Source: an uncultured Bacteroidota bacterium (lineage in GTDB: Bacteria; Bacteroidota; Bacteroidia; Flavobacteriales; Flavobacteriaceae). Taken from it: a stretch of 64,000 nucleotides of DNA. This document shows positions 40,681 to 53,488 of this stretch, piece after piece. The translations under genes were made by a program, and so were the position numbers. Below the pieces are notes generated by a model that saw nothing but the letters and a program-made list of their open reading frames with translations, was not told the DNA's origin and ran no database searches. Position 1 is the first letter of the stretch, and each line of letters begins with the position of its first letter. The stretch is from assembly GCA_902595555.1 (NCBI GenBank), contig CACJQM010000003.1, positions 222,579 through 286,578 on the forward strand. The letters run 5' to 3'.

Positions 40681-40743
40681 TTTTCCCAAAAGATACTCTG
40701 TAAAAAAAATCCAAATAAAATGAGTTTATTAGCATAAAATCAT

Positions 40744-40751
40744 TATATTTG
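40744..40751 (+). promoter_or_regulatory. Candidate -7 box TATATTTG for tuf
   Basis: Exact TAnnTTTG match 32 nt before the ATG. Confidence 0.55.
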
Positions 40752-40783
40752 CGCGCATTTATAAACAAAAAAAATCTAAAATT

Positions 40784-41971
40784 ATGGCTAAGGAAACTTT
40801 TGATCGTTCCAAACCGCACCTAAATATTGGTACAATTGGACACGTTGATCACGGTAAAACTACCCTAACAGCAGCTATCACTAAAGTATTAGCTGAACAA
40901 GGGCTTTCTGAGCTTAAGAGTTTTGATCAAATTGACAACGCTCCTGAGGAAAAAGAAAGAGGTATAACAATTAACACATCTCACGTAGAATACCAAACAG
41001 CATCTAGACACTACGCCCACGTAGATTGTCCAGGACACGCTGACTATGTTAAAAACATGGTAACTGGTGCTGCTCAAATGGATGGTGCTATTCTAGTTGT
41101 TGCTGCAACTGATGGCCCAATGCCACAAACAAGAGAGCACATTTTATTAGGAAGACAGGTTGGTATTCCAAGAATTGTTGTTTTCTTAAACAAAGCAGAT
41201 CAAGTTGATGATGCTGAGTTATTAGAATTAGTTGAGATGGAAGTAAGAGATTTATTAAACTTCTACAAGTATGACGGTGATAATACACCTGTTGTTCTTG
41301 GTTCTGCACTTGGTGCTTTAAATGGTGAAGCTAAATGGGTTGAAACTGTTTCTAAATTGATGGAATCAGTTGATTCATGGATTGAGCTTCCAACAAGAGA
41401 AGTAGATAAGGATTTCTTAATGCCAATTGAAGATGTTTTTTCAATTACAGGTAGAGGAACTGTAGCAACTGGTAGAATTGAAACTGGTGTTGCAAATACT
41501 GGTGATGCTGTTGATATCATTGGTATGGGTGCTGAAAAGCTAGCCTCCACTGTAACTGGTGTTGAAATGTTTAGAAAAATATTAGATAGAGGAGAAGCAG
41601 GTGATAATGTTGGAATTCTTTTAAGAGGTATCGAAAAAACAGATATCAGTAGAGGAATGGTAATATGTAAGCCTGGTTCAGTTAAACCTCATAAAAAGTT
41701 CAAAGCTGAGGTATATATTTTGAAGAAGGAAGAGGGTGGTAGACACACTCCTTTCCACAATAACTATAGACCACAGTTTTATGTAAGAACTACTGATGTT
41801 ACTGGAAATATTGAGCTTCCAAGCGGAGTTGAAATGGTAATGCCTGGTGATAACCTAACAATAACTGTTGATTTAATTCAACCTATCGCGTGTAGCGTTG
41901 GATTAAGATTTGCGATAAGAGAAGGTGGTAGAACAGTAGGTGCTGGTCAGGTAACTGAAATTTTAGATTAA
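40784..41971 (+). CDS. tuf: Elongation factor Tu
   Basis: [50 protein letters not shown]. Confidence 0.98.
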   Translation: MAKETFDRSKPHLNIGTIGHVDHGKTTLTAAITKVLAEQGLSELKSFDQIDNAPEEKERGITINTSHVEYQTASRHYAHVDCPGHADYVKNMVTGAAQMDGAILVVAATDGPMPQTREHILLGRQVGIPRIVVFLNKADQVDDAELLELVEMEVRDLLNFYKYDGDNTPVVLGSALGALNGEAKWVETVSKLMESVDSWIELPTREVDKDFLMPIEDVFSITGRGTVATGRIETGVANTGDAVDIIGMGAEKLASTVTGVEMFRKILDRGEAGDNVGILLRGIEKTDISRGMVICKPGSVKPHKKFKAEVYILKKEEGGRHTPFHNNYRPQFYVRTTDVTGNIELPSGVEMVMPGDNLTITVDLIQPIACSVGLRFAIREGGRTVGAGQVTEILD

Positions 41972-41986
41972 ATTTTATTAAAAATG

Positions 41987-42013
41987 AAGGCTACTTTAAG
42001 CCTTGATTTTTAA
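41987..42013 (+). terminator. Weak terminator-like hairpin downstream of tuf
   Basis: AAGGCT-ACTTTA-AGCCTT followed by GATTTTTAA. Confidence 0.45.
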
Positions 42014-42044
42014 TTGGGTTTGATTGATAAGACTCTCAACACAA

Positions 42045-42117
42045 ACGGGTTTAGCTCAGTTGGTAGAGCACTGGTCTCCAAAACCAGGTGTCGGGAGTTC
42101 GAGTCTCTCAACCCGTG
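42045..42117 (+). tRNA. tRNA-Trp (CCA)
   Basis: ACGGGTT/AACCCGT acceptor, anticodon loop CTCCAAA, AGTTCGAGTCT. Confidence 0.95.
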
Positions 42118-42129
42118 CTAGAAAAAGAT

Positions 42130-42321
42130 ATGGGTGAAATTATTAACTACATTAAAGATTCTTTTGACGAATTAAGGGACCATGTATCGTGGACACCTTT
42201 AATGGAGCTTCAAAGAATGACCGTTGTAGTTTTTGTTTTCTCTGTAATTTTTGCTTTAATTATTTGGCTAGCTGATACTATTTTATCAGAAGTCTTTGAA
42301 TTATATTTTGATTTGTTGTAG
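42130..42321 (+). CDS. secE: Preprotein translocase subunit SecE
   Basis: YIKDSFDELRDHVSWTPLMELQRMTVVVFVFSVIFALIIWLADTI; between tRNA-Trp and nusG. Confidence 0.92.
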   Translation: MGEIINYIKDSFDELRDHVSWTPLMELQRMTVVVFVFSVIFALIIWLADTILSEVFELYFDLL

Positions 42322-42323
42322 TG

Positions 42324-42875
42324 ATGACTGAAGTACAAGAAAAAAAATGGTATGTTATTCGCGCCATAAGTGGCCAAGAGAATAAGATTAAGACCTATAT
42401 TGAAGGAGAAATCAAAAGACTTAAGATTGATTCTTTTGTTGAGGACATAGTTGTTCCTACTCAAAAAGTTATTCAAATTAGAAATGGCAAAAAAGTTAGT
42501 AAAGAGAAAGTTTATTTCCCAGGCTATATCATGATAAAAGCTAATCTTACAGGTGAAATTCCTCACACCATAAGATCATTTCCTAATATATTAGGATTCC
42601 TTGGTGAAACTAAAGGTGGTGATCCAATCCCACTTAGGAATAATGAAGTAAGTAGAATGCTAGGAAAGGTTGACGAATTGTCAATGGAAGGCGAAAATAT
42701 TGCTATACCTTTCACTGTTGGTGAAAGTATAAAAGTTATTGATGGTCCATTTAATGGATTTAATGGGAACATTGAAAAAGTTAATGAGGATAAAAGAAAA
42801 TTAGAGGTTATGGTAAAAATATTTGGACGTAAAACTCCTTTAGAGTTATCATATATGCAAGTTGAGAAAATATAA
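42324..42875 (+). CDS. nusG: Transcription termination/antitermination factor NusG
   Basis: KWYVIRAISGQENKIKTYIE, YFPGYIMIKANL, VIDGPFNGFNGNIEKVNEDKRKLEVMVKIFGRKTPLELSYMQVEKI. Confidence 0.96.
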   Translation: MTEVQEKKWYVIRAISGQENKIKTYIEGEIKRLKIDSFVEDIVVPTQKVIQIRNGKKVSKEKVYFPGYIMIKANLTGEIPHTIRSFPNILGFLGETKGGDPIPLRNNEVSRMLGKVDELSMEGENIAIPFTVGESIKVIDGPFNGFNGNIEKVNEDKRKLEVMVKIFGRKTPLELSYMQVEKI

Positions 42876-42933
42876 TTGTTACGAGTAAATCATTTTTAGG
42901 TGGCTTCCACACTTAAGAATTAAATTTATACTG

Positions 42934-43371
42934 ATGGCAAAAGAAGTACAAAAAGTTTTAAAACTGCAGATCAGAGGCGGAGCTGCTAATCCATCTCCAC
43001 CTGTCGGTCCAGCACTTGGTGCAGCAGGAGTTAATATTATGGAGTTCTGTAAACAATTTAATGCAAGAACTCAAGATAAACCTGGAAAAGTTGTTCCAGT
43101 TGTAATTTCTGTTTTTGCAGATAAATCATTTGAATTTGTTATTAAAACTCCACCAGCAGCTGCTCAATTACTTGAGGCAGCTAAAGTTAAAAAAGGCTCT
43201 GGTGAACCAAATAGAATGAAAGTTGCTTCTGTCTCATGGGATCAAATAAGAAAGATTGCGGAGGATAAAATGGTAGATTTAAATGCTTTTACTGTTGAAT
43301 CTGCTATGAAAATGGTTGCTGGTACAGCAAGATCAATGGGGCTTAATGTTAAAGGTCCATCACCATTTTAA
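42934..43371 (+). CDS. rplK: 50S ribosomal protein L11
   Basis: [36 protein letters not shown]. Confidence 0.98.
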   Translation: MAKEVQKVLKLQIRGGAANPSPPVGPALGAAGVNIMEFCKQFNARTQDKPGKVVPVVISVFADKSFEFVIKTPPAAAQLLEAAKVKKGSGEPNRMKVASVSWDQIRKIAEDKMVDLNAFTVESAMKMVAGTARSMGLNVKGPSPF

Positions 43372-43378
43372 TATAATT

Positions 43379-44065
43379 ATGGCTAAATTAACTAAGAACA
43401 GGAAAGGGTCATTAGAGAAATATGACAGAGAAAAGCTTTATTCATTAAAGGAAGCTTCTGACTTAATCAAAGGTTTTTCAAAATTAAAATTTGATTCATC
43501 TATCGATTTGGCAATTAATCTAAGTGTTGATCCAAAGAAAGCCGATCAAAATGTAAGAGGAGTTGTAAGCCTCCCGAATGGAACAGGAAAAGATGTTAAG
43601 GTTTTAGCATTAGTTACACCAGACAAGGAAGATGAAGCAAAAAAAGCTGGAGCTGATCTGGTAGGTCTTGATGATTACATTGCTAAAATAAAAGGAGGAT
43701 GGACTGACATAGATGTTATTATTACAATGCCGAGTGTTATGGGGAAGTTAGGTCCATTAGGAAAGGTTTTAGGTCCTAGAGGACTTATGCCAAATCCAAA
43801 GACTGGCACTGTTACTATGAATGTAGGTAAAGCTGTTGAAGAAGTAAAAGCTGGAAAAATTGATTTTAAGGTTGATAAAAATGGAATAGTTCATGTTTCT
43901 ATTGGTAAGGTTTCGTTTGATTCTGACAAAATATATGAGAATGCAAAGGAAGTTATTCAGCATATTATAAAAATTAAGCCATCCTCATCTAAAGGAAATT
44001 ATCTACAGAGCATCTCTATGTCAAGTACGATGAGCCCTGGTATTAAAGTGGATACTAATATTTAA
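43379..44065 (+). CDS. rplA: 50S ribosomal protein L1
   Basis: [10 protein letters not shown] start; [27 protein letters not shown]. Confidence 0.97.
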   Translation: MAKLTKNRKGSLEKYDREKLYSLKEASDLIKGFSKLKFDSSIDLAINLSVDPKKADQNVRGVVSLPNGTGKDVKVLALVTPDKEDEAKKAGADLVGLDDYIAKIKGGWTDIDVIITMPSVMGKLGPLGKVLGPRGLMPNPKTGTVTMNVGKAVEEVKAGKIDFKVDKNGIVHVSIGKVSFDSDKIYENAKEVIQHIIKIKPSSSKGNYLQSISMSSTMSPGIKVDTNI

Positions 44066-44069
44066 TATT

Positions 44070-44597
44070 ATGACCAGAGAAGAAAAAATAAATATGATTA
44101 ATTCTATCAAGTCCGAACTTGATAGTAATTCTAACATATACCTAACTGACTGTTCAGGCTTGAATGCAGACTCTACCTCAAAACTTAGAAGGGCATGCTT
44201 TAAGTCTAATATTAAAATGTCAGTTGTTAAAAATACTTTGCTTGAAAAAGCAATGGATGAAGTGGAGAAAGATTTCGGTGATCTTAAGTCGGTATTAAAA
44301 GGAAATACAGCATTAATGTATTCAGAAGTTGGTAATGCTCCTGCCAAGGTTATTAAAAATTTCAGAAAAAAATCTGAAAAACCAATCCTTAAAGGTGCTT
44401 TCATTGAAGAATCAATTTACTTGGGAGATGATATGTTAGATTCTCTAGTAGAAATAAAATCTAAAGAGGAATTGATTGGTGAAATTGTAACACTTCTTCA
44501 GTCACCCGCTAAAAACTTAATATCCGCTTTAAAATCAAGTGGAAGTAAAATCAGTGGTGTTTTAAAAACACTTTCTGAAAAAAATGATGATAATTAA
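44070..44597 (+). CDS. rplJ: 50S ribosomal protein L10
   Basis: MTREEKINMINSIKSELD, LRRACFKSNIKMSVVKNTLLEKA. Confidence 0.95.
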   Translation: MTREEKINMINSIKSELDSNSNIYLTDCSGLNADSTSKLRRACFKSNIKMSVVKNTLLEKAMDEVEKDFGDLKSVLKGNTALMYSEVGNAPAKVIKNFRKKSEKPILKGAFIEESIYLGDDMLDSLVEIKSKEELIGEIVTLLQSPAKNLISALKSSGSKISGVLKTLSEKNDDN

Positions 44598-44617
44598 CAT
44601 AATTTAAATTTTATAAA

Positions 44618-44998
44618 ATGGCAGATTTAAAAGATTTTGCAGAAAAATTAGTAAACTTAACAGTAAAAGAAGTTAGTGAATTAGCTGATATTCTTAAAGA
44701 AGAGTATGGTATCGAACCTGCTGCTTCAGCACCAGTTGCTGTAGCAGGTGCTGCAGCTGCAGCTGGAGGTGATGCTGCTGATGAAAAAACTGAATTTACT
44801 GTAGTTTTAAAAGCAGCAGGTGGTTCAAAACTAGCTGTTGTCAAATTAGTTAAAGAACTTACAGGTCTTGGTCTTAAAGAGGCAAAGGAACTTGTAGATA
44901 ATGCGCCTAGCAATATTAAAGAAGATGTTGCTAAAGATGAAGCCGAGGGCTTTAAAGCTTCTTTGGAAGAAGCTGGTGCTGAGGTTGAATTAAAATAA
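44618..44998 (+). CDS. rplL: 50S ribosomal protein L7/L12
   Basis: [24 protein letters not shown] hinge; [36 protein letters not shown]. Confidence 0.98.
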   Translation: MADLKDFAEKLVNLTVKEVSELADILKEEYGIEPAASAPVAVAGAAAAAGGDAADEKTEFTVVLKAAGGSKLAVVKLVKELTGLGLKEAKELVDNAPSNIKEDVAKDEAEGFKASLEEAGAEVELK

Positions 44999-45010
44999 TT
45001 CCATAACCTC

Positions 45011-45033
45011 ATTCTAAACATGGTGTTTAGAAT
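45011..45033 (+). promoter_or_regulatory. Perfect 10-bp hairpin in the rplL-rpoB intergenic region
   Basis: ATTCTAAACA-TGG-TGTTTAGAAT. Confidence 0.6.
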
Positions 45034-45062
45034 TTAATTGTTCTTTAACTAAATATATTTTT

Positions 45063-48000
45063 ATGAGTTTATCTAATAGAGTAAATTTTGCCACATCGGC
45101 TGATATTCCAAATTATCCGGATTTTCTGGATATTCAAGTTAAATCATTTAAAGATTTTTTTCAATTAGAAACAAAATCTAACGAGAGAAGTGATGAAGGC
45201 TTGTACAAAACTTTTTTGGAAAATTTTCCAATTTCAGATGCAAGAAATCAATTTGTTTTAGAGTTTCTTGACTATTTTGTTGATCCCCCAAGATATTCTA
45301 CACAGGAATGTATTGAGAGAGGATTAACTTACAGTGTCCCACTAAAAGCAAGGTTGAAGCTTTATTGTACTGACCCTGAACATGAAGATTTTGAAACAAT
45401 TGTTCAGGATGTATACTTAGGGGTAATTCCTTACATGACAAAGAGTGGAACTTTTATTATTAATGGTGCTGAAAGAGTTGTTGTTTCACAACTTCACAGA
45501 TCACCTGGTGTGTTTTTTGGACAATCATTCCATGCTAACGGGACTAAACTATATTCTGCCAGAGTTATCCCTTTTAAAGGATCATGGATTGAGTTCTCCT
45601 CTGATATTAATGGTGTAATGTATGCCTATATTGATAGAAAGAAAAAATTACCTGTAACAACTCTTTTGAGAACAATTGGTTATGAGAGAGATAAAGATAT
45701 CTTAGAAATATTTGATTTAGCAGAGGAAGTTAAAGTCTCAAAAGCAGCGCTCAAAAAAATTATTGGAAGAAAACTTGCTGCCAGAGTTTTAAATTCATGG
45801 TATGAGGATTTTGTTGATGAAGATACAGGTGAGGTTATTTCAATTGAAAGAAATGAGGTTATTCTTGATCGTGATACCACAATAGATAAAGAAAATATTG
45901 AACTTATTTTAGAATCCAACACAAAATCTGTATTAATTAATAAAGAAGTTGATGATAAGTCTGAATATGCTATTATTCATAACACTTTACAAAAGGATCC
46001 AACAAATTCAGAGAAAGAGGCTGTTGAACATGTATACCGTCAATTAAGAAATGCTGAACCACCTGATGAGGAAACTGCTAGGGGTATCATAGACAAATTA
46101 TTCTTTTCTGAACAAAGATATAATCTAGGTGAAGTAGGCCGATATAGAATGAATAAGAAACTTGGACTAGATATTGACATGGAAAACTTAGTCCTAACAA
46201 AGCAAGATATCATTACAATAATTAAGTTTTTAATTGAGCTAATCAACTCAAAATCTGAAATTGATGATATTGATCACCTTTCAAATAGAAGAGTAAGAAC
46301 TGTTGGAGAGCAATTGTCAGGACAATTTGGTGTAGGATTATCAAGAATGGCAAGAACAATTAGAGAAAGAATGAATGTTAGAGATAATGAAGTATTCACA
46401 CCAATTGATTTGATAAATGCTAAAACTTTATCATCTGTTATTAATACATTCTTTGGTACAAACCAGTTATCTCAATTTATGGATCAAACCAATCCATTGG
46501 CTGAACTTACTCACAAAAGAAGACTATCAGCTCTCGGTCCAGGTGGATTATCTAGAGAAAGAGCAGGATTTGAGGTTAGAGATGTTCATTACACTCACTA
46601 TGGAAGATTGTGCCCTATTGAAACACCTGAAGGACCTAATATTGGTTTAATATCATCTTTAAGTGTATTTGCTAAAGTAAATAACCTTGGTTTTATTGAG
46701 ACACCCTACAGAGAGGTTAATAAAGGTAAAATAGATCTTAATAATGTTAAGTATTTATCTGCTGAGGAAGAAGAAGGTAAATTTATTACCCAAGCCAATA
46801 TTAACAGAGACAAGAATGGTAAAATCTTAGATAAAAAAGTAATTGCAAGGTTGGAAGCTGATTATCCTGTAGTTGATCCTAATGATGTTAACTATATTGA
46901 TGTTGCGCCGAACCAAATTGCTTCAATTTCTGCTTCATTAATTCCTTTTTTAGAGCATGATGATGCTAACAGAGCACTTATGGGCTCAAATATGATGAGA
47001 CAATCTGTTCCATTAATGAGACCAGAGTCTCCTATTGTAGGAACTGGACTTGAAAAACAAGTTGCTTCAGATTCTAGAGTGCTTTTAAATGCAGATATGG
47101 ATGGAAAAGTAACATATGTAGATTCTCAAAAAATCACTATAAAATATGAGATGACAAAGGAGGAAAAACTTACAAGTTTTGATTCTGATGAAAAAACATA
47201 TTCTCTCATCAAATTTAGAAAAACTAATCAAGGGACTTGTATAAACCTAAAACCAATTGTAAAAAAAGGGGATAAGGTTTTCAAAGGGCAAGTTCTTTGT
47301 GAAGGATATGCTACAAAAGAAGGTGAGTTGGCCTTGGGAAGGAATTTAAAAGTTGCATTTATGCCTTGGAAGGGATATAACTTTGAGGATGCAATTGTAA
47401 TTTCAGAAAAAGTTGTCAGAGATGATTACTTCACTTCAGTCCACATTGATGAATATTCTCTTGAAGTAAGAGATACTAAATTAGGAATGGAAGAGTTGAC
47501 AAGTGATATCCCTAATATTAGCGAAGAAGCAACAAGTGAGCTTGATGAAAATGGTATGATTAGAATTGGAGCCGAAGTAAAGTCAGGAGATATTTTAATT
47601 GGTAAAATAACACCAAAAGGTGAGTCTGATCCTACCCCTGAAGAGAAACTATTAAGAGCCATTTTTGGTGATAAAGCCGGAGATGTAAAGGATGCTTCCC
47701 TTAAAGCACCCCCATCTTTAAATGGTATAGTTATAGATAAAAAATTATTTACTAGAACTATAAAAGATAAGAGAAAAAGAGCCGAGGATAAAGACGCATT
47801 AAAAAAACTTGAAGTCGAATACGACCTTTTATTTAAAAATCTTAAGTCAAAAATGATTGAAAAACTTTATTCAATTGTAAGTGGAAAAACTTGTCAAGGT
47901 ATTTTCAATGACTTAGGTGAAGAATTGATTCCAAAAGGAAAAAAATATACTTTAAAATTATTGAATGAAATTGATGATTATACTCACCTTATGGATTCTT

Positions 48001-48866
48001 CATGGAGTGTAGATAAAAAAGTTAATTCTTTAGCATCAACTCTTTTGCATAATTATAAAATAAAAGAAAATGATCTTCAAGGGATGCTTCGTAGAGAAAA
48101 ATTTACCATTTCTGTCGGTGATGAATTACCAGCTGGAATAATGAAATTAGCTAAAGTTTATGTAGCTAAAAAAAGAAAGTTAAAGGTCGGTGATAAAATG
48201 GCCGGAAGACATGGAAACAAGGGAATTGTAGCTAGAATTGTAAGACAAGAAGATATGCCGTTTCTTGAGGATGGAACGCCGGTAGATATAGTTTTAAATC
48301 CACTTGGTGTACCATCAAGGATGAATATTGGACAAATTTACGAAACTGTTCTTGGCTGGGCTGGAATGAATTTAGGCAAGAAGTTTTCTACTCCTATATT
48401 CGACGGTGCAACAATTGATGAAATAAACTCTTTTACCGATGAAGCTGGTGTCCCTAAATATGGCAACACATACTTATACGACGGTGGAACTGGTGAAAAA
48501 TTTGATCAGCCTGCAACTGTTGGTGTAATCTACATGCTTAAACTTGGACACATGGTTGAGGATAAAATGCACTCTAGATCAATCGGACCATACTCATTAA
48601 TTACTCAACAACCATTGGGTGGTAAAGCTCAATTTGGTGGTCAGAGATTTGGAGAAATGGAAGTATGGGCTCTTGAAGCATACGGAGCATCAAGTACTTT
48701 ACAAGAGATATTGACAATTAAATCTGATGATGTAATTGGAAGAGCTAAAGCTTACGAGTCAATAGTTAAAGGTGAAAAAATGCCAGATGCTGGTTTACCA
48801 GAATCATTCAATGTATTAATGCATGAACTTAAAGGTTTAGGCTTAGATATTAGATTAGAAGAATAA
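45063..48866 (+). CDS. rpoB: RNA polymerase subunit beta
   Basis: [54 protein letters not shown]. Confidence 0.98.
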   Translation: MSLSNRVNFATSADIPNYPDFLDIQVKSFKDFFQLETKSNERSDEGLYKTFLENFPISDARNQFVLEFLDYFVDPPRYSTQECIERGLTYSVPLKARLKLYCTDPEHEDFETIVQDVYLGVIPYMTKSGTFIINGAERVVVSQLHRSPGVFFGQSFHANGTKLYSARVIPFKGSWIEFSSDINGVMYAYIDRKKKLPVTTLLRTIGYERDKDILEIFDLAEEVKVSKAALKKIIGRKLAARVLNSWYEDFVDEDTGEVISIERNEVILDRDTTIDKENIELILESNTKSVLINKEVDDKSEYAIIHNTLQKDPTNSEKEAVEHVYRQLRNAEPPDEETARGIIDKLFFSEQRYNLGEVGRYRMNKKLGLDIDMENLVLTKQDIITIIKFLIELINSKSEIDDIDHLSNRRVRTVGEQLSGQFGVGLSRMARTIRERMNVRDNEVFTPIDLINAKTLSSVINTFFGTNQLSQFMDQTNPLAELTHKRRLSALGPGGLSRERAGFEVRDVHYTHYGRLCPIETPEGPNIGLISSLSVFAKVNNLGFIETPYREVNKGKIDLNNVKYLSAEEEEGKFITQANINRDKNGKILDKKVIARLEADYPVVDPNDVNYIDVAPNQIASISASLIPFLEHDDANRALMGSNMMRQSVPLMRPESPIVGTGLEKQVASDSRVLLNADMDGKVTYVDSQKITIKYEMTKEEKLTSFDSDEKTYSLIKFRKTNQGTCINLKPIVKKGDKVFKGQVLCEGYATKEGELALGRNLKVAFMPWKGYNFEDAIVISEKVVRDDYFTSVHIDEYSLEVRDTKLGMEELTSDIPNISEEATSELDENGMIRIGAEVKSGDILIGKITPKGESDPTPEEKLLRAIFGDKAGDVKDASLKAPPSLNGIVIDKKLFTRTIKDKRKRAEDKDALKKLEVEYDLLFKNLKSKMIEKLYSIVSGKTCQGIFNDLGEELIPKGKKYTLKLLNEIDDYTHLMDSSWSVDKKVNSLASTLLHNYKIKENDLQGMLRREKFTISVGDELPAGIMKLAKVYVAKKRKLKVGDKMAGRHGNKGIVARIVRQEDMPFLEDGTPVDIVLNPLGVPSRMNIGQIYETVLGWAGMNLGKKFSTPIFDGATIDEINSFTDEAGVPKYGNTYLYDGGTGEKFDQPATVGVIYMLKLGHMVEDKMHSRSIGPYSLITQQPLGGKAQFGGQRFGEMEVWALEAYGASSTLQEILTIKSDDVIGRAKAYESIVKGEKMPDAGLPESFNVLMHELKGLGLDIRLEE

Positions 48867-48878
48867 ATAAAATTAATT

Positions 48879-51800
48879 ATGGAGTTAAATAAAACTAAAA
48901 AATTTAATAAAATATCAATAGGATTAGCTTCACCAGAAACAATCCTTGCTTCATCTAGAGGTGAAGTCCTTAAGCCTGAAACTATCAACTACAGAACTCA
49001 TAAACCTGAAAGAGATGGTTTGTTTTGTGAAAGAATATTCGGACCTGTTAAGGATTACGAATGTGCATGTGGTAAATATAAAAGAATAAGATATAAGGGT
49101 ATTGTTTGTGATAGATGTGGGGTTGAGGTTACTGAAAAGAAAGTTAGAAGAGATAGAGTTGGTCATATTAATTTGGTTGTACCTGTTGCTCATATTTGGT
49201 ATTTCAGATCACTTCCAAACAAGATCGGATACTTATTAGGTTTACCAACAAAAAAACTTGATATGATTATATATTATGAAAGATATGTAGTTGTTCAACC
49301 AGGTGCTGCTTTGGATGCTGAAGGAAATACATATAACAAAATGGACTTTCTTACGGAAGAAGAGTATTTAAATGTTTTAGAAAAACTTCCACCTGAGAAT
49401 CAGTTTCTTGAGGATAGCGATCCTGAAAAATTTATTGCTAAAATGGGAGCTGAATGCTTAATCGAGCTATTATCCAGGATTGATTTGGATGAGCTTTCAT
49501 ATGAGCTCAGACACAAAGCTAATAATGAAACTTCCAAACAAAGAAAAACTGAATCATTAAAAAGATTACAAGTTGTAGAATCATTAAGAGAGGCAAATAT
49601 TAATAAAGAAAATAAGCCTGAATGGATGATTTTAAAAGCTATTCCTGTGATTCCCCCTGAATTAAGACCGCTTGTTCCACTTGATGGTGGTAGGTTTGCT
49701 ACATCTGATTTAAATGATTTGTACAGAAGAGTAATTATAAGAAATAACAGATTAAAAAGACTTGTTGAAATTAAAGCACCGGAAGTTATTTTAAGAAATG
49801 AAAAAAGGATGCTTCAAGAATCAGTTGATTCATTATTTGATAACACAAGAAAATCATCAGCTGTTAAAACTGAAGCTAATAGACCCTTGAAATCTCTTTC
49901 AGATTCGCTTAAAGGCAAGCAAGGTAGGTTCAGACAAAATCTGCTTGGTAAACGTGTAGATTATTCTGCTAGGTCAGTAATTGTTGGTGGCCCCACTCTT
50001 AAACTTTACGAGTGTGGTTTGCCTAAAGATATGGCAGCTGAGCTATACAAACCTTTTATAGTAAAGAAGTTAATAGAAAGAGGAATTGTAAAAACTGTAA
50101 AGTCTGCAAAAAAAATTATTGATAAAAGAGAACCACTTGTTTGGGATATTCTCGAAAATGTTTTGAAAGGTCACCCAGTTCTGTTAAACAGAGCACCGAC
50201 TCTACACAGACTTGGTATTCAAGCTTTTCAACCCATACTTATTGAAGGTAAAGCAATACAGGTACATCCTTTAGTTTGTACTGCATTTAATGCGGATTTT
50301 GATGGAGATCAAATGGCTGTCCATTTACCTTTAGGACCTGAGGCTATTCTAGAATCTCAATTATTGATGTTAGCATCTCACAATATTTTAAATCCTGCTA
50401 ATGGTTCACCTATCACTGTTCCATCTCAAGATATGGTTCTTGGACTGTATTACATGACTAAAGAAAAAAAGTCTACAAAAGATGAAGTAGTAAAAGGAGA
50501 AGGCTTAACTTTTTATTCTTTCGAAGAGGTAAAAATTGCTCACAATGAAGGAAAAGCTGATTTGAATGCTTCGATTAAGGTAAGGGCGAATGATTTAAAT
50601 GAGAATGATGAGTTAGAAAGTAAATTAATCGAGACTACTGTAGGTAGAGTTTTATTTAATGAAGTTGTTCCTGAAAGTGCAGGATATATTAACCAAGTTC
50701 TTACAAAAAAATCATTAAGGGATATAATTGGAAGAATCTTAAAGATGACTAGTGTTCCTGAAACGGCTGATTTTCTTGATAAAATAAAGGAAATGGGATT
50801 CACTTTTGCATTTAAAGGAGGATTATCGTTCAGTCTAGGTGATATTATTATCCCAGATGAAAAGCATAAAATGATTGATTCAGCAAATCAAGAAGTTGAT
50901 TCAATTATGTCGAACTACAATATGGGATTAATTACCAATAATGAAAGATATAATCAGGTTATCGATGTTTGGACATCGTCTAATGCATCTCTAACAGAGC
51001 TTGCAATGAAAAGGATAAGTGAAGATCAACAAGGCTTTAATTCTGTATATATGATGCTTGATTCAGGCGCAAGAGGTTCGAAGGAACAAATTAGACAGCT
51101 AACAGGAATGAGAGGTTTAATGGCAAAACCTAAAAAAGCTAGCGCAGGAGGTGGAGAAATCATTGAAAATCCAATTCTTTCAAACTTTAAAGAAGGTCTA
51201 TCAATTTTGGAATATTTTATTTCTACTCACGGAGCAAGAAAAGGTCTTGCCGATACAGCTTTAAAAACAGCCGATGCTGGTTATTTAACAAGAAGACTTG
51301 TAGATGTAGCCCAAGATGTAATTATTAATGAAGAAGATTGCGGCACCTTGAGAGGAATAACAGTTGAAGCTTTGAAGAAAAATGAAGAGGTTGTTGAAAC
51401 ACTAGGTGAAAGAATTTTAGGAAGAGTATCATTACACGATGTTTATAACCCTCTAAACAACGAAATTATTATTAATGCAGGAGAAGAAATAAATGAAGAG
51501 CTTGTTGAAATCGTTGAAAAATTACCAATAGAGAAGATCGACGTTCGATCTCCGTTAACATGTGAAGCAAAAAGAGGATTATGTGTTAAGTGTTATGGTA
51601 GAAACCTAGCTACAGGTAAGATGGTACAAATTGGTGAAGCTGTAGGAGTAGTTGCAGCGCAATCAATTGGAGAACCAGGTACTCAGCTGACTCTAAGAAC
51701 ATTCCATGTTGGTGGTATTGCTGGTAATATTTCTGAGGAGAATGAACTTAGCGCAAAGTTCGATGGAATTGCTGAAATTGAAGATTTAAAAATTGTTAAA

Positions 51801-53174
51801 TCTAAGGATAGTGATGGTAAAGCCATTGATTTAGTTATTTCAAGGACTTGTGAAATAAAAATTCTCGATGAAAAATCAGGCATTGTATTGAGCTCTAATA
51901 TCATACCTTATGGTTCTTCAATTTTCATTAAAAATGGTAAGAAAATTAAAAAAGATGATGTTGTATGTAAGTGGGATCCTTACAATGGTGTTATTATTTC
52001 TGAATTTGGTGGTGTTGTTCAATATGAAAATATTGAACAAGGAATAACATACCAAGTTGAAATTGATGAGCAGACAGGATTCAAAGAAAAAGTTATTTCT
52101 GAAAGTAGAAATAAAAAACTGATTCCTACTTTGCTTATTAATGATAAAAAAGGCAATAATCTCAGAACTTATAATTTACCTGTGGGAGCTCACCTGATGG
52201 TAGATGATGGTGAGAAAGTAGATACTGGTAAAATCCTTGTTAAGATTCCAAGAAAATCTGCAAAATCAGGTGATATCACTGGTGGTCTGCCAAGAGTTAC
52301 TGAATTGTTTGAAGCTAGAAATCCATCAAATCCAGCTGTTGTAAGTGAGATCGATGGTGTTATCAGTTTTGGCAAAATTAAAAGAGGTAACAGAGAGATA
52401 ATTGTTGAATCAAAAACTGGAGAGATAAAGAAATATTTAGTTAAATTATCAAATCAAATACTCGTACAAGAAAATGATTTTGTGAAAGCTGGTATGCCTC
52501 TTTCAGATGGTTCAATTACACCTAATGATATTCTTAATATTAAAGGTCCATCAGCTGTTCAACAGTATTTAGTTAATGAAGTTCAAGAAGTTTATAGATT
52601 ACAAGGAGTAAAAATAAATGATAAACATTTTGAGGTTCTAATTAGACAAATGATGCAGAAAGTTCAAATTCAAGATTCTGGAGATACAATTTTCTTAGAA
52701 AATCAGATAGTTCACAAGAATGAGTTTATAAGTGAAAATGATAATCTATTTGGAAAGAAAGTAATTGAGTCTGAAGGAAATTCTGAAAATCTTAAAGTTG
52801 GGCAAATTATTACTGCTAGAGAACTTAGAGATGAAAATTCTCTGCTTAAAAGAGAAGATAAAGAATTAGTAGTTGCTAGAGATGCTGTTAATGCTACGGG
52901 ATTCCCAATTTTACAAGGTATCACCAGAGCATCATTACAAACAAAATCCTTTATTTCAGCTGCCTCATTCCAAGAAACAACAAAAGTGTTGAATGAAGCT
53001 GCGGTTAACGGTAGAGTTGATCATCTTGAAGGACTGAAAGAGAATGTTATTGTTGGGCATAAAATTCCAGCCGGTACTGGAAATCGAGAATATGATGATA
53101 TAATAGTTGGTTACGTTGACGAATATGAAGAATTGCTGGAGAGTAAAAGAATTAGATTTAATGAAGAAGGATAA
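48879..53174 (+). CDS. rpoC: RNA polymerase subunit beta'
   Basis: [39 protein letters not shown]. Confidence 0.98.
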   Translation: MELNKTKKFNKISIGLASPETILASSRGEVLKPETINYRTHKPERDGLFCERIFGPVKDYECACGKYKRIRYKGIVCDRCGVEVTEKKVRRDRVGHINLVVPVAHIWYFRSLPNKIGYLLGLPTKKLDMIIYYERYVVVQPGAALDAEGNTYNKMDFLTEEEYLNVLEKLPPENQFLEDSDPEKFIAKMGAECLIELLSRIDLDELSYELRHKANNETSKQRKTESLKRLQVVESLREANINKENKPEWMILKAIPVIPPELRPLVPLDGGRFATSDLNDLYRRVIIRNNRLKRLVEIKAPEVILRNEKRMLQESVDSLFDNTRKSSAVKTEANRPLKSLSDSLKGKQGRFRQNLLGKRVDYSARSVIVGGPTLKLYECGLPKDMAAELYKPFIVKKLIERGIVKTVKSAKKIIDKREPLVWDILENVLKGHPVLLNRAPTLHRLGIQAFQPILIEGKAIQVHPLVCTAFNADFDGDQMAVHLPLGPEAILESQLLMLASHNILNPANGSPITVPSQDMVLGLYYMTKEKKSTKDEVVKGEGLTFYSFEEVKIAHNEGKADLNASIKVRANDLNENDELESKLIETTVGRVLFNEVVPESAGYINQVLTKKSLRDIIGRILKMTSVPETADFLDKIKEMGFTFAFKGGLSFSLGDIIIPDEKHKMIDSANQEVDSIMSNYNMGLITNNERYNQVIDVWTSSNASLTELAMKRISEDQQGFNSVYMMLDSGARGSKEQIRQLTGMRGLMAKPKKASAGGGEIIENPILSNFKEGLSILEYFISTHGARKGLADTALKTADAGYLTRRLVDVAQDVIINEEDCGTLRGITVEALKKNEEVVETLGERILGRVSLHDVYNPLNNEIIINAGEEINEELVEIVEKLPIEKIDVRSPLTCEAKRGLCVKCYGRNLATGKMVQIGEAVGVVAAQSIGEPGTQLTLRTFHVGGIAGNISEENELSAKFDGIAEIEDLKIVKSKDSDGKAIDLVISRTCEIKILDEKSGIVLSSNIIPYGSSIFIKNGKKIKKDDVVCKWDPYNGVIISEFGGVVQYENIEQGITYQVEIDEQTGFKEKVISESRNKKLIPTLLINDKKGNNLRTYNLPVGAHLMVDDGEKVDTGKILVKIPRKSAKSGDITGGLPRVTELFEARNPSNPAVVSEIDGVISFGKIKRGNREIIVESKTGEIKKYLVKLSNQILVQENDFVKAGMPLSDGSITPNDILNIKGPSAVQQYLVNEVQEVYRLQGVKINDKHFEVLIRQMMQKVQIQDSGDTIFLENQIVHKNEFISENDNLFGKKVIESEGNSENLKVGQIITARELRDENSLLKREDKELVVARDAVNATGFPILQGITRASLQTKSFISAASFQETTKVLNEAAVNGRVDHLEGLKENVIVGHKIPAGTGNREYDDIIVGYVDEYEELLESKRIRFNEEG

Positions 53175-53478
53175 GACACCTGATAAGAATAATATTAATA
53201 TTGAGCTTGATGAAAACACTGCTCAAGGTTCCTATTCTAACCTTGTTATTGTTAATCACTCACCAACTGAGTTCGTTTTAGATTTTATAAATGTTATGCC
53301 AGGTTCACCAAAGGCTAAAGTTAGATCTAGAATAATACTGACTCCACAACATGCTAAAAGATTTCTAAGTGCTCTTGAAGATAATTTAAGTAAGTATGAA
53401 TCTTCATTTGGAGAAATTAAAAGCTTACAAAGAGATATTTTACCATTAAATTTTGGTGCTCCCAAGGGAGAAGCCTAA
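53161..53478 (+). CDS. DUF3467 protein
   Basis: [50 protein letters not shown]; starts inside the rpoC 3' end. Confidence 0.85.
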   Translation: MKKDKTPDKNNINIELDENTAQGSYSNLVIVNHSPTEFVLDFINVMPGSPKAKVRSRIILTPQHAKRFLSALEDNLSKYESSFGEIKSLQRDILPLNFGAPKGEA

Positions 53479-53488
53479 TTTCAATTAT

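Noticed and set aside
42210-42566. 118-aa antisense ORF over secE/nusG
   Set aside because: Low-complexity translation opposite two essential genes.
44611-45021. 136-aa antisense ORF across rplL
   Set aside because: Mirror of the Ala-rich hinge of rplL on the opposite strand; no independent family signal.
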